DNA of 64,000 nt, from the NCBI GenBank assembly GCA_948567375.1, contig OX419757.1, positions 54,560,001-54,624,000 of the forward strand, written 5' to 3'. Of the stretch, positions 22,270-33,740 are shown in pieces. Positions within the stretch are counted from its first letter, which is position 1; every line of letters starts with the position of its first letter. The translations under genes were made by a program, and so were the position numbers. The stretch comes from Lunularia cruciata. Taxonomy: Eukaryota; Streptophyta; Marchantiopsida; Lunulariales; Lunulariaceae. The notes under the pieces are model-generated. The model had not been told where the DNA came from. It was given only the letters and a program-made list of their open reading frames with translations, and did no database searches.

Positions 22270-25200
22270 TGTTATTTTAACATACAGTCTAGTTTCTTTG
22301 TCTTCAAATTTGCTCGCATATGTCTCTATCGCATGAAACTATGCTTATAGTGTCATGAAGGAGGTGCGAGGGATGTGATGCACACACACTAAAGGAAATC
22401 CTTCGATAACCAAGTCAAACATGGAGTGGAGTCCTACGACGGGTGTAGTTCCTCTGGTTCGTAGCGAAAATATATGATGTACCACCCACCGTGTACTGTG
22501 GTTTCACAGAGTTACATAGTAGCTTTCACACAATTTGCACGCATGATGTAGGAGTAACCGCACGTGTCATAGAACTCAAAATAGACTTGAGGAGTCATCC
22601 CCCTTACTGCACTCAACGACTTTAAGACTATTGCTTTGGTAAAGAACTGCGCCGCTGCTTCGTTGAAGAATAGTGTCTTTTTGTTGTGCCGTTTGCACGG
22701 AAGCCATTCTCAATAACTCGTAAACTTCGTGGTTCGTTGAAGTATGCGCCGAATCGCCTTCTCAAGCATTCCACAAATCAGAATGCTGCTATTATGACAA
22801 GTGATCTATCTCACTCCATACCTTACTGTACCCGGAGCTAACACTCTTGATACTCATACTCAAACGTTTCCAATATGGTGTTCCCATCTTGTCGAAGGTG
22901 TCTATGTATCCAGTACTCCCCGACCGCACGATTCAAAAATGCATGTCGTCACTTCTGGTACTCCTCATCATATGAAATCCTGTTTGTCTGAATTTGACTA
23001 ATCATCAACATAAAATTTGCAGAATGGGTAAGGGTGCTTGCCGGTCCTTTCAGAGACCGGGCACTAAATTCATAGAGGCCCAGTGCACGAAACTATAAAC
23101 AGAAATCGAAGGAATGTAAGTTGGCCGTTTGGTTCTAAGTTAATCTTCGGTGTAATCCATGAAACTGAAAGTACCCATTGTACTAAACTCCTAACATTTG
23201 GAGATCATCTGTGACATTGAAATGGGATCGCGCCAATTGCAGTGAGTGGAATAGTGAGACAGCAATGATAGTGAAAGTGTGACACCCATGATGAAATCGT
23301 GGTACTATACAGTACTTGGTGTTAAGTTGCCAATGTTGAAATGGAATAAAATTGTTTGGAATAATCAGTTGTGATTGTCTTCAATACAAACTCCCGTGGG
23401 AGCGACTGTAGACCAGAACAATGTGATCCTTAACAAAGGAAGAGGACCGAGGGATGAAAAGCCCACGATCTACTATCTGAAAATAAGGCAGGAGGCGGAC
23501 ATGAGAGCTGCGTTATCTCGAAGCTACCACACCATCGACAGTTGCTACCACACCCTCGAGTTCCCACGCCTATTGCCTCCAACAAGCATACGAAAAACAT
23601 GAGAGACATCAAACAACATGATGTCATCTTAAGTAGACAAATCTACAGCAGGTAAGGAACTTTATGCAAACGACCGCTGAATTCATCGGGAAAGGAGGTG
23701 GCGTCCTTGTGACGTGAGATAATCACGTTGGTCCCCAATGTGACGTTTAATTTCCGAGATGCCTGGTCATCTCTCAATGGGACATCAGACCTACATGGAA
23801 GCCTGCTCGTCCTCAAACATCTCATGTGAAAACAGGAAAGTGTTTGCGCTAAACGGGACTTCACAATGTATCTCATGGTTGGTAGAGTGTGTACTGTTGC
23901 TCACTCGGTGGCTCACGCTCACCTTCTTGCCGTCTATAACCACAGTAGCTTCATAGAGAACACACTAAGATCGTTTCGCTTGGAATGCCATTTATACCGT
24001 ATACTGCACCGTACTGGATACTAATGAGTCGCCCGACGCGCCACCCAAGCATGAATGCCCTCTGACCGTAGGTCTTCAGTGCATGTCTTGCAAAAGTAGA
24101 TACGGTACTACTTATTATGAGAAGGACACCTCCTGTCCAAGATGTTGCTTCTGTCAAGACGAATCTTGGAATCTTCCAACTCAAACAGAAACGAAAGGTC
24201 AGGCTTGTTCACACACACGGGAGGCAGGTACGTGAAAAGACTACGATAGCCCCAAAAACACTCCAGGAACTCCTCAAATTACCTTTGGTTCTGGTAGAAG
24301 ATCTAGAGACCTAACCTCAACATTGTTAAGGAGTCTCTACACCCAAATCATAAGAAGCACTGTAGTAGACGAATTGCTGCAATTTCGCTCCAGTGAAGGG
24401 TGAGAAGTGCTTTTGGTGGTGCCCATGTTACGGGTATGACACTCACTTCTTCACATCTTTTGCTATTCTATAAAGAATGGCACGAGACAGCATTACTTTT
24501 GCCTTCCTCCTGAGACACCGCATTACCTTACACCTTCATCCTCATGTCGACTAGCTCTAAGTTTGATATTACCGTTTACCGGCCCTTCCAGACACAAAAC
24601 GTGGTTTACAGTGCGCATGGCCCAGATTCTCGTGGTTTTTAGACTTTTCTGACAAAAGAACTTGCAGATTATTCTCTGTCATAAATTAGATTGTAAAGGC
24701 TCACATTGCCTGCTTCAGAAATTTTAGAAATTCGTACCTGTGTTCGAATTTGTCCCATCATCATCAAAACCACAAACATTCCCTTGAGGTACTCCATGAG
24801 GGCGTATGAGTATCTTCGAGACCTCTCCTTATCTTCCATATCTGCTGCCTTTGCGCAGACATAGAGTTATATACAGTAAACATTAAATACGCGATTCTTT
24901 CCGTTATCGCAATTGAAGATGCAAACGATTGTGTGACCACACTTCAAGTTCCGTTGAGACCTGAACTATCCCGAACGTCTGCGAATCGACTCTCCCTACG
25001 CTACAAATACCAATCTACAGTTCATGACGTTTATTGTATTTTCCACATCAAACGAGAGAACGAAAGCAGACCGACACCAGAACTCCAAAATCACTGCTCC
25101 ATCATCAAATTCGCAAAATTCTCGTGAGAGCAGTAATCCTGTTTGTTTTGAAGTTTGAAAGTGAATTTAAAGTAAGGTACTGAAATTCTCGGCAAAGATT

Positions 25201-26283
25201 GCATCCTTTACTTTAGTACTTGTACTTGTGGGTCTTTTACTCTTAGTTTTCTATATACTCTTAGTTATATTTTCCTTTGGCAACCAATTTCATGATAGAT
25301 CGCAGCCTGGATATCCGAAGAACCAGATTCTGTCCTCCAACCAAGAGATTGTTGAGGAAGAAATGTTTGTTTTGTCAGCAATGAGTGCAATTTCCTCTCG
25401 GATGATCCGTGGTCACACTTTTGAAGAGATTAAGAGAATGTACCGCAGACGGAACCACCAATGTAAAAATGAAAAATAATAAAGAATACTTCATTCCATC
25501 ACGTGTATGCCCAAGTCAGTTTACATAATTGAGTTTTCATGAATATACATCAATCTATTGAAGTGGTAAAGACCACTAGAGAGCCTACACTATCTATGAG
25601 ATTACAAATAAGCTGTTTATATATTCATGATAATGTCACTTCCAAGTAGCTTATAATTTGAATATTTTGTTGGACCAACAGGTACTGGTAGTGCCCCCTG
25701 AGATGCTCCAGACTTCCCAATGATTTGACAATTCAGATACACCTATATACACAGACTTATGGTTGGTATATATATATATGACCCCTAAGTCTAAAAATTA
25801 AGTTGAAGGGCAGGACACTTGTAGTATATATACTTCTCAATCGTATTCAAAGTATTTTGTAAAGTAGAGGACAACAATTTCTTAGCCAGAACTTGAGTGA
25901 ATATTGGCGAGCATGCATGAATTTACATATAAGTTATGGACGAAGAAGTATCTTGGACTTACTAAAATTATCTTCATTTATTTCGTTTAGTTTCTAATTT
26001 TTATTTTAGATTTCACAACCACCTTATATTCTGCAATGTATGGAGTCAATCCTTCTGTATCGTTTGTTGTCCGAATCCCATAGAATGCTTTGTCCCAATC
26101 ATCCTTATAGTTTGATGGGGATCCTTACACTCTTGTAACCAAAAATCTTATGTTAATAGACTACTTGTAGACAATCAAGGAAAGTCCATTGTACTTATAG
26201 CGGAAAGTTCCATGAAAAGACTTGCATCAAAAAGTTACTTCCGGTTAGAGTAATTATCCCCTAATGTAGAATTCCTACTTTTC
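22270..26283. other. Unique-looking region without recognised transposon
   Basis: Between the 3' end of the split non-LTR element and its second copy. Base composition is more balanced than in the AT-rich middle region, and I found no similarity to other parts of the window. Several short open frames (22801-23001, 23375-23602, 24117-24314, 24933-25127) lack motifs. Spliced exons could be hidden here. Only 25159-25479 is listed separately. Confidence 0.4.
25159..25479 (+). CDS. Hypothetical small membrane-anchored protein or terminal exon
   Basis: An open frame from just after a TAA near 25171 to the TAA at 25479 encodes about 100 residues. It begins KFSAKIASFTLVLVLVG and continues as one strongly hydrophobic helix of about 25 residues (LLLLVFYILLVIF), then a polar tail with an acidic EEEM patch and a basic C-terminus (RMYRRRNHQCKNEK). 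The pattern fits a type II or tail-in membrane protein. There is no ATG before the helix in this frame: CTGAAATTC stands where ATGAAATTC would suit, so either the start is lost or an upstream exon supplies it. I do not recognise the family. Confidence 0.3.
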
Positions 26284-27455
26284 TATGCACCCTTATTTTC
26301 CTCCTGTTTTGTGGTTATTGAGAGGCCACTTTTAGAGACATATGTGACCAAGGTGGAGGAGGGATCCTTTTCTCTCCAAGTGTTATTGTGACATAAGAGA
26401 TGGTCTATCCCCACGGGCACAAGAGGACCCTCCATCCTTTGCTTTATTATTGTCATATTAGACCAGAGGTTTGTAGTCTTCTTTGATGGAGCAATAGTGT
26501 CAACATGTGCTATATTCTCTCTTAGCGGACTCATCCATTCCTCGGCCCACTAGAGCACATCTTTGCTCTTGTTCCGGCAAGGGTGCAGACTCTTGGATCC
26601 TAGATCGATTGTACATTAGGGCATTCCGATTCACACCAACTACCTTCTCTATAGCCTTGAGGTTCCGCCTAGGTTTGGCCCACCTGTTTACATCTTCATT
26701 ACTCACTTGTGAGTGTGGTTCTACACTAGATGCAGCAATGGTCCATATGACACAATTTCCCTTTGGAGTATATAGGATAGCTACCCATGATGCCATCAAG
26801 GATATAGTGTTTGCTATAGTATGAGAAGGTGGATACCCTGCTTGAAGGGAGCATTCTTATGCTTTGCAAACAACATGTGTCAAAGCGTACTTATACTTGG
26901 TCCAAGATGATCAGGTGATAATGGCGGATGTTGTGGTTCCAAACCCTATGTGTAATGCAATTTTGGAATGAGTGATTATTCATCCCCCTGGATGGGCAAC
27001 AACCAGAGTGGTAGGACACAAGGTCTCCAAGTATACAAGTATGCAGCAAGGTCACCTCTTTGTTCCTCTAGCCTTGGAGTTATATGGAGCTATAGACACA
27101 TGTTCGACATATTTGTCAAGGAGTGCTTACCATATGAGACGACAAGGGGTAACACTCTCATTCTCATAATTTAGAGCATATTTTAGACAGAGTGTATCCA
27201 TTTCTTTACATAGAGCATTGGCTGGTGCAATCCATCATAGATGAGCAATCACATTAGGTGATGCTTCTTCGGATGCTACAGTAGTTTGTAGACCTTGAGA
27301 CTTGCGTAGTTCGGACATCTTAAGTGCGGGAAAGTAGATTTCTCATATCATACTATTGAGACCTAGCCCCATTTTACCTCTTTTGTCTTTCCTTTGTAAG
27401 GCTTCATGGGATCTTCCCATCCTTCATGTGCTCTACGGCGCCACCTTTTTCTTCT
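26284..27455 (+). pseudogene. 3' fragment of non-LTR retrotransposon (copy 2)
   Basis: Matches 21090-22270 along its length: the start CACCCTTATTTTCCTCCTGTTTTGTGG-like block, the zinc-knuckle frame at 26507-26824 (LLTCECGSTLDAAMVHMTQ, last Cys changed to Gln), the endonuclease tail (KVSKYTSMQQGHLFVPLALE near 27020) and the shared 3' end. It is truncated at the 5' side in the same general area as copy 3 at 1-690. Stops and frameshifts are frequent; it cannot be active. Confidence 0.8.
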
Positions 27456-29330
27456 TAATTTGCAAGCATCCATCCGTAATATGCAGCTTTTTCCTTCGTG
27501 GCTCATGCAAGGGCCTTTTGCTGTACTGCAGATACCTGAGCAGACTATCACAGGTCATTCTAACTGGACCGCAATGTACACACTTATCTGACGTGGACCG
27601 CAAAACTGAGCTGGTAAACTGAGTTTCCAAAGAGTCGTATTGTGACGGTCACATCGGACGGCCGTCTGCCAAAGTCAGATTGCATAAGTTACAGGAGGTA
27701 TATATTTAACGGTACTTCAATGTATCGTTGTGTTAAAATATCCTGTATTTGATCTTTTTGGATTTTGTCGATATTCACTACATACGGTACTTCGGTGTAT
27801 CTTGAGTCCAAATATCCTGTATTTGGATCTTTTTGGATTTCGTCGATATCCACAATATATGGGTATTTACATAGCCCTTTGAAAATTTGAACTACTAAGT
27901 TTACAAACTCATATGAATGTCGTTTCACAACTATAAAAATTAATATACAGAATTTTAAAGCTCATAGAAAAATGAACGATATTGATTTGAAAATTCAGCT
28001 CATTCTAGATTTTATCATTGGTTCAGTGAAACAACGGTTTAGCTAAGCCGTACTTTACACTCAATTTTCGGATAGTGTTCTAACACAAATAGCTCCATAT
28101 ATTTAAAATTTCGTTCAATACAAAATTACTGTTCAAATTGGTATTTGAACAGTTTTTGTATATTTATTCCATGGCATGTTTTTTCTATTTGGGTGAGCAG
28201 TCAATAACCGTAATTGAGAGTGAATAGTCGAACATATAGGGAAGAACATTTATAAAATGAAAAGCTTTCATTTCAAAGATTACAAATATATTTTGTGGCT
28301 ATTAAATTTAATGTTCTCTAAAGAGTAAGTCATCCCGTGATAATACCTGTCATGAAAAAATTTTGACGGTCCTACAAATTATAGCAGTTACGAGCTACCG
28401 TAGTAGCGCCTCCACCGCAGGGATTTTATATTTTATCATACTTAATTACTTACCTTACCTAGATTCGATCAGTTATTTCAAACTCCACTGAGAGGTCCGA
28501 GATGAATATGTTACCTTACCCTTTGATCTATATCTTTTGGAAACTATATCTAGAGCTAAAATATAGTTTTGGATCTTACATCCCAGGCCAGTCATCTCTG
28601 AAGGAAGGAGTGATTTAATTTACCTCAAAAGTAGTTAGTACAGGTAATTGATTAGTGCTACTTTCTTTCAGATACATAGCTTTGCTAGCTGAGGGCTGTT
28701 CGACAAAAGGAACGTGGAAATATCCGTTGAGACGAGCTTTGAGCCTATTAGAACAAAATCCTGTACCGTTAAATGATGAAAGAGTCAGAATGTATATATT
28801 TAGGACTTGGTATCAACATTTTCCTTAGGCCGGTGCCAATAGTCTTAGCTGTAATTGAGAAGGTTAATATTAAAGTATATCTGCTCGATGGACATGTAAG
28901 AGAAAATACCTCAACGTTTCTAGAATATCAGAATTTTGTATGTTAAATGAAATTTTTTTGACACTACACACAATTGCTAAAGGTAAGGAAGGATGTCATG
29001 CATGTCATTGACTGCTTATCCACATGAAGATGCCCCATTTCTAGGTTTATCTCAACTGTCTTCAGTTCTTCTCATTACTTTCTGATTTATTTGCACATCA
29101 TCAAGAATTCAAAGGATACAACCATCTTGTACACAAAAGAATCTAGTATAGACATTACTATAATAATCCTCGTCATGCTTGATTTAGTGAGATATTCAAT
29201 AAAAATACAATTTCATTTAGAATTATATCATACTAGGATATATCTTATCATTTATATGCTAGCTAAGTTTGATGGATAATGTAACAATATATATAAGATA
29301 AATATAAGTCTTGACTTTAATACCTTTTAC
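27456..29330. other. AT-rich intergenic DNA
   Basis: No gene supported. Contains the tandem repeat listed at 27709-27862. The rest has neither long open frames nor motifs I recognise. Confidence 0.45.
27709..27862. repeat. Tandem repeat, two ~77-bp units
   Basis: Units about 27709-27784 and 27785-27862 share CGGTACTTC, AATATCCTGTATTTG, ATCTTTTTGGATTT and GTCGATATnCAC blocks, with scattered differences. Confidence 0.8.
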
Positions 29331-29339
29331 ACTCACTAT

Positions 29340-29956
29340 ATGGCCTAAGTAATCAACCTATAAATTTATTAAAAAATTTGAAGCTTTTGATATAGTTCAT
29401 TGTCTCTCATAATTTGAATGACTTATCTAAGATATTTCTGATGATCTTCTAAGATTGACTAGAGACCAAAATGTCATCCAAAAAAATAGTAAATTACTCC
29501 AAGTATTAACTTGAAATCTATAAAACTTATACTTTGAAGCTTTTGGATATAGTTCATTCTCTCTCATAATTGAGTGACTTATCTGAGATGTTTCTCATGA
29601 TCTTCTAAGGTTAACTAGAGACCAAAATGTAATCTAAATGTTTTTTTGGTAAATTACTCCAAGTACTATCAAAGAATATAAATCATCAATCCCATGAATT
29701 GTATTGATATGAACTAAGAAGTATATTGATAAATCCAAATGGCATCAACATATACTCAAAATGTCTATACCTCATGCAAAAACTTGCTTTTAGAATATCT
29801 TCATTTGCAATTTAAATTTGATTATATTAAGTTTTTAAATCCAACTTGGTGAAATACTTAGCATCTTGAAATTGATAAAAACAAGTTATCTACCTTAAGA
29901 AAGAATAATTATTAATGATAGTTTGTTAATTTATTGCATGGTAGTCAATACACACC
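29340..29956 (-). pseudogene. Decayed gypsy reverse transcriptase with duplicated catalytic block
   Basis: The minus strand gives CIDYHAIN, FTKLDLK, YRHFEYMLMPFGF (about 29950-29720), then the catalytic FLDDILVSSQS-like block twice: about 29360-29500 and again about 29530-29640. Both copies contain TGACTAGAGACCAAAATGT-like sequence in plus view. Many stops. A solo LTR is inserted just after its upstream end. This is the remains of an old gypsy element whose ends I could not find. Confidence 0.7.
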
Positions 29957-29961
29957 TTCAT

Positions 29962-30286
29962 TGTAAAAACATGGAGTTAGCATAAGCTAAATATAGCTAA
30001 CAAGCAATAGAATTAATATATATCTAGGAAACTCTAAGAAGCATCCAAGAAGCTTCTAGGAACTTTCAAAGGCTGAATAACTTGTATGCCAAGTTTATGG
30101 CTAGCTTAGCTTGCACTCCAAGGTGGCTTCTAAAAATAACCTCCCTTGGAAGCTTCTTGGGAGCATTATACCAAAGTTACATGTACATACCAAAGCCGAA
30201 GCTCAAGCTAGGCATTTTGAGTTCATTCAAACAAGAGTTTCCAATATGATCTTCTATTGTCCTATTTGTCTCCTTGGTTTTATACA
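29962..30286 (+). mobile_element. Solo LTR of E3 family, target duplication TTCAT
   Basis: Begins TGTAAAAACATGGAG and ends TTTTATACA, matching in reverse the E3 LTR (ends TGTAACAATATGGAG...CTTTTACA). It shares AAGAAGCTTCTAGG and GGCTAGCTTAGCTTGCA words with E3. Flanked by TTCAT at 29957-29961 and 30287-30291. At 325 bp it is shorter and more diverged than the E3 LTRs (463-504 bp). LTR-LTR recombination probably removed the body. Confidence 0.8.
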
Positions 30287-30291
30287 TTCAT

Positions 30292-30661
30292 ACTTCACTC
30301 CTTCTTCTTCATAAAAGAATTCAGAGCTCTATTTCAAGGATATGCATAGTCGGATAAATCATTTTTTCCAAAAATTCATACACTTACGCTTTGGATTCTT
30401 ATGGCTCATTTTTAGCCAACCTTTATGGAGCTTGATTGGACCTCAATCTTGTGATCTATCCTTCTTTTATCATTCCAAATTAGAGGTTTATATTTCTCAT
30501 ATCTATCTATCATATTTCTAACTTCATTAGGAACCTTAATCTTAAGATTACTTATATCTCTTATTAACCTCAATCAATATATAATTATTATGGTTTACAA
30601 TTCATTCAATCATAAAGAAGTGCAAGTATTTATTTCAAGACTTCACTCTATCTATATATAA
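30292..30661. other. Intergenic DNA
   Basis: AT-rich, no gene or repeat recognised. It may continue the old gypsy element upstream of the solo LTR, but I see no motif. Confidence 0.4.
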
Positions 30662-31239
30662 TGTTCCAAGGACAAGAGAAAACCCAAGAGAAATACAAGG
30701 TTTCATTCCTCAATACTTCAATGCCCCAAAGTAGCACTTTGTTTTTATTATGCATCAAAGAGGATCTCCCAAAGGGAGTTATATACTTGGATTAAATATA
30801 TGGATTTGTGACATGTCAACAAGATTCATGCTTAGATTAGTTGTATGAATTTGTGACATGTTGATCCTTGTATTATTTGGTTGGTCAAACTTGTTTGACC
30901 AAAGAGAATATCTGGGAAATATTCCTATAAGAAGCTCAAAACAACATGGATGAGGTAGCATTGGAAAGATCTAGATGAGAAAAAAAGGGTGGGGAGAAAG
31001 AAATACCATATTCCTAGAAGGGGGAGGAAAGGAATCTACTTTTGGAAGTCTAATTCTTTTGTTTAGGCCTCCAAAATTAGCTTTGAAATTTTTAGGGTGT
31101 TTCCAACCTCTGCCCTAAAGTACTCTTTTGGTGACACTTATATCTGATCTACTTAGACCATTTTATATAACATTCCTAAAGAAATTACCAAGCCAATTTC
31201 CATCTCTAGATAATCTGTCTAGCTAATAGCTATTATACA
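30662..31239 (-). mobile_element. Old, diverged LTR of the E1 family
   Basis: In plus view it follows the reverse of the E1 LTR in order: GACAAGAGAAAA, CAATGCCCCAAAG, AGAGGATCTCCC, GACATGT, TTGGTTGGTCAAAC, TTTAGGCCTCCAAAATT, TACTCTTTTGGTGACACTT and TAATAGCTATTATACA near the end. It is about 580 bp, shorter than the 742-bp E1 LTRs. No clean target duplication is visible. It records E1-family activity long before the E1 insertion. Confidence 0.75.
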
Positions 31240-31786
31240 ATTTCCGCTCTTTAGTCACTAAATCTATAGAAGCTCAAAAAATGCAATAGTCTCATTCATA
31301 GTCTTTTGTTTTCTCATGAGTACCTCTACTTGGAGATTTTGCTTTGATCCCTTCTTGAACATAATGAGTGATTTTTCCTCACTCATGTCCAAAATTTAGA
31401 TTTGAAGATTACAATGTATTCATGGATTATCTTTTTCTAAACTAAGTCCAATACTTTTATGTAAACCACCTCAAGTGAATTCACATCATTAAATTGCAAA
31501 CTAAACCTTAAGAACTAGACTCTAACTAGAATCTAGAAAATTTATGACCTTGGGAAGCTAATAAGCTTTCATAAGCTGGGAGCCACATTGAGCACTATCA
31601 AGTACAAATCATCATACTCAAAAACATCCAAATACCATTGGTAGATCTTTGCAATGGAGCTATCTTTTTAGTACTTTGGCTATTTTACTCCTTTCATAAG
31701 GTTCAAATTTGTACACCTTTGTCATCTTTTGGAAAAGTTCTTGTCAAACATCCTCTATTTCATAAGCTTGCACATGTATCCCATGT
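31240..31786. other. Region left of E3, no gene recognised
   Basis: No supported coding sequence. The style resembles decayed retrotransposon sequence, and it probably continues beyond E3 at 37881, because E3 inserted here with a CATGT duplication. Confidence 0.4.
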
Positions 31787-32249
31787 TGTAAAAGACCAAG
31801 ACTAAGGAGAGAGATAGGAGAATGGAAGATCACAATGGGACACTTGAATGAGGGAAAACTCCAAATGCTTAGCATGAGCTTGGGCTTTGGTATTTATAGG
31901 GAGCATACAAGGCTCTTGAGAAGCTTCCTTAAGCTGATTTCTTGGAGTGCAAGCCAAGTTAACCAGGAAGCTTCTCAAGAAGCTTCCTTCTAAATACCTA
32001 CTACTTGGCATGCAAGCTAAGCTAGTTGGAAGCTTCTAGAAGCTATCTACTTGAGGTACAAGCTAAACTAGTTGAGAAACTTCCCAAGAAACTTCCTCTT
32101 AGAAGTCACCACTTGGCATGCATGTTACTCAATACTTGGAAGATACCAAGTAGCTTCCTAGATACTTCTAGAATATTCTAGACTAATTTGGCCTATTTGC
32201 TACCTTTTTTAGCCTTGACTAACTCATCGATAAACTCCATATTGTTACA
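31787..32249 (-). repeat. E3 3' LTR with heat-shock elements
   Basis: 463 bp, TGTAAAAGACC to CATATTGTTACA in plus view. The TATA box on the minus strand is CTATAAATACC (31890-31900). The sequence is dense in GAAGCTTC and TTCTAGAA words. Consensus heat-shock elements lie at 32029-32041 and 32166-32182. Confidence 0.95.
32029..32182. promoter_or_regulatory. Consensus heat-shock elements in E3 LTR
   Basis: GAAGCTTCTAGAA at 32029-32041 is a perfect three-unit nGAAnnTTCnnGAAn site. TTCTAGAATATTCTAGA at 32166-32182 is a perfect TTCnnGAAnnTTC site plus a partial fourth unit. They lie about 130 and 270 bp upstream of the minus-strand TATA box, so heat-shock factors could drive transcription, as known for the Arabidopsis copia element ONSEN. 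Response in this element is inference. Confidence 0.65.
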
Positions 32250-32345
32250 TATTCTCCCACCGCTAGTTGATGATGTCTTCATCACCATTGAAGTTTCAAA
32301 CTCTTGGATGTGCATTTTTGCATTCAGGAGATGAAAAAGAGGCTC

Positions 32346-32711
32346 CTAAGTGGCATCATGAAGAGGATATCCTTTTGAGAGGACTTTGTACTCTATATGT
32401 TGTTTACGGCCTTGTTGAATGTGGCGACATGCAAAGATACAATCAACTTCATACTCATAATTATTGATAGTGATGGGACGAGGATGAGGACAAGGAGGTT
32501 GGACACAAGAGGAAATAGAAGATAGATTAGGAACAAAGGGCTTCAACTTGGAAACATGAAAGATAGGATAGATACATATATGATAGTGCAAGGCAATTTT
32601 ATAAGCAATAAGAGAAATGATTTGGGTGACATCAAAGTGTTCTATCCAATTAAGAGCAAGTTTATGGACTTGGATATCAAGTGGGAGGGGTAGGTTACTA
32701 GACAAGAGCAT
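32346..32711 (-). pseudogene. E3 integrase C-terminus with chromodomain
   Basis: A 121-codon frame with the integrase C-terminal motif PIFHVSKLKPFVP, then a chromodomain: YEYEVDCIFACR, QHIEYKVLSKGYPLHDAT and EP after a stop in place of Trp. The expected VKWKGY reads KVLSKGY, so one cage tryptophan is lost. It ends near the purine tract of the 3' LTR. Confidence 0.85.
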
Positions 32712-32901
32712 GACATTATCATTGACTTGAAAGGTGAGATCAAGACAATGGTGATCTACATTTTTTTTTTGATTTTGAGCAACAAGGAGATGAGATTTGG
32801 CTTGTTGGAAGGATCAGGATATTGTGGTCAAGAAGGTGGAAGTGTGACGGATATGAGATGGAATAAGAGCAAGAAAGGAATCTAGAACAAGTGGATCTTG
32901 G

Positions 32902-33400
32902 CTAGAAATAAGGAAGAAAGGAGAGAATCCGATGCTTGCATGTTTGAATCATTATATGAAAACTCAATAGTTGTAAGGCATTCATCTTAATTGGTATTGT
33001 GAATGTTGATGAAGGCATAAAGCACATCCTCCAAGGTGTGATTTCATATTCATTTTGTCCATCAATTTGAGGATGATAGGCCTTGGACAAAGTAAGCTTG
33101 GTGCCGAGTATCTGGAAGAGTGCCAAATTTTTTGCCAAATTTTTGCCAAATATTTTGCCAAATTTTTGCCAAATATTTTTGATGAATTGAGGATCATGGT
33201 CAAAGATGAGTACGTGAGGCATTCCATAATGCTTGAAGACATTGTTGAAGTAGATCTGCGCCAATGTTGGAGCTTCCATGGTATCAAAGGTTGGTGCCAA
33301 ATGGATTTGCTTACTAAGCTTATCCACAAACACCACAATTTGTGTGTGACCTTGCTTTGTCTTGGGCAAGGATGTGATGAGATCTAAGCTCACATGTTCC
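32902..33400 (-). pseudogene. E3 integrase core with tandem-repeat insertion
   Basis: The frame begins MSLDLITSLPKTKQGH (first Asp), VVFVDKLSKQIHLAP, IFDHDPQFIKNIWQ (second Asp) and KAYHPQIDGQNEYEI (Glu retained). Between the second Asp and KAYHPQ, at about 33121-33179, a run of GCCAAATTTTT/GCCAAATATTTT units adds about 20 Lys/Asn/Phe-rich residues (IFGKNLAKNLA). The run keeps the frame. Such an insertion between catalytic residues should prevent folding. Confidence 0.85.
33121..33179. repeat. Short tandem repeat, ~14-bp units, within E3 integrase
   Basis: Four to five copies of GCCAAATTTTTT or GCCAAATATTTT. It lies in the coding region of an otherwise standard integrase and lengthens it in frame. 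Confidence 0.85.
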
Positions 33401-33529
33401 CAATGAGTAGATGGAATGAGGAGTGGTTGAAGGAGTCCACTTGGCTTATGGTTGTTTGCCTTGTTGTGTTGGTAGCTCTCACAAGATCAAACAAACTCTC
33501 AAACATATTGTGCCATATTGGGCCACCAC

Positions 33530-33740
33530 CATTGGTGTTAGAGGGCACCTACGGTCTTGTCTACACCCATGTGACCAACGATTGGTAAGTCATGGGCTTC
33601 TTGGAGCCGCACAAGTTGGAGATCACCCTTGGCTAGAACATAGATCCGGTTCTCACACAATAGAAGGCATTCCTTGAAATAGAAGGTGTTATACTCCTTA
33701 TCACATGGTACAAGATAAACTTGTACCATTTGAAAGAATA
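33530..33740 (-). pseudogene. E3 integrase zinc-binding domain
   Basis: The frame reads LQEAHDLPIVGHMGVDKTVGAL followed by a WWWPNMAQYV-like stretch. It keeps the two His of the HHCC site, but the Cys pair is not clear. It precedes the integrase core in the element orientation. Confidence 0.7.

Larger units (their letters stand above)
12440..22270 (+). mobile_element. Non-LTR retrotransposon (RT plus restriction-like endonuclease), split by E1
   Basis: Two coding segments, 13031-13732 and 20349-21970, belong to one reverse transcriptase reading frame and rejoin in frame when the LTR element 13733-20343 and one copy of its target duplication are removed. There are no LTRs of its own. The 3' untranslated part (21970-22270) matches the second copy at 27175-27455, both ending shortly after GGCTTnATGGG(G/A)TCTTCCCATC. 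The 5' limit is not defined; 12443-13050 has open frames but no motif I can name, apart from a CPVCHRCL word near 12459 that could be a zinc-finger remnant. Confidence 0.75.

Noticed and set aside
33121-33179. CRISPR-like short repeats
   Set aside because: Units are contiguous without spacers, in a plant retrotransposon integrase; a simple minisatellite.
32982-33338. 118-codon overlapping minus frame (and the plus frame 33055-33387)
   Set aside because: Shadows of the integrase frame, kept open by the short tandem repeat; no motifs.
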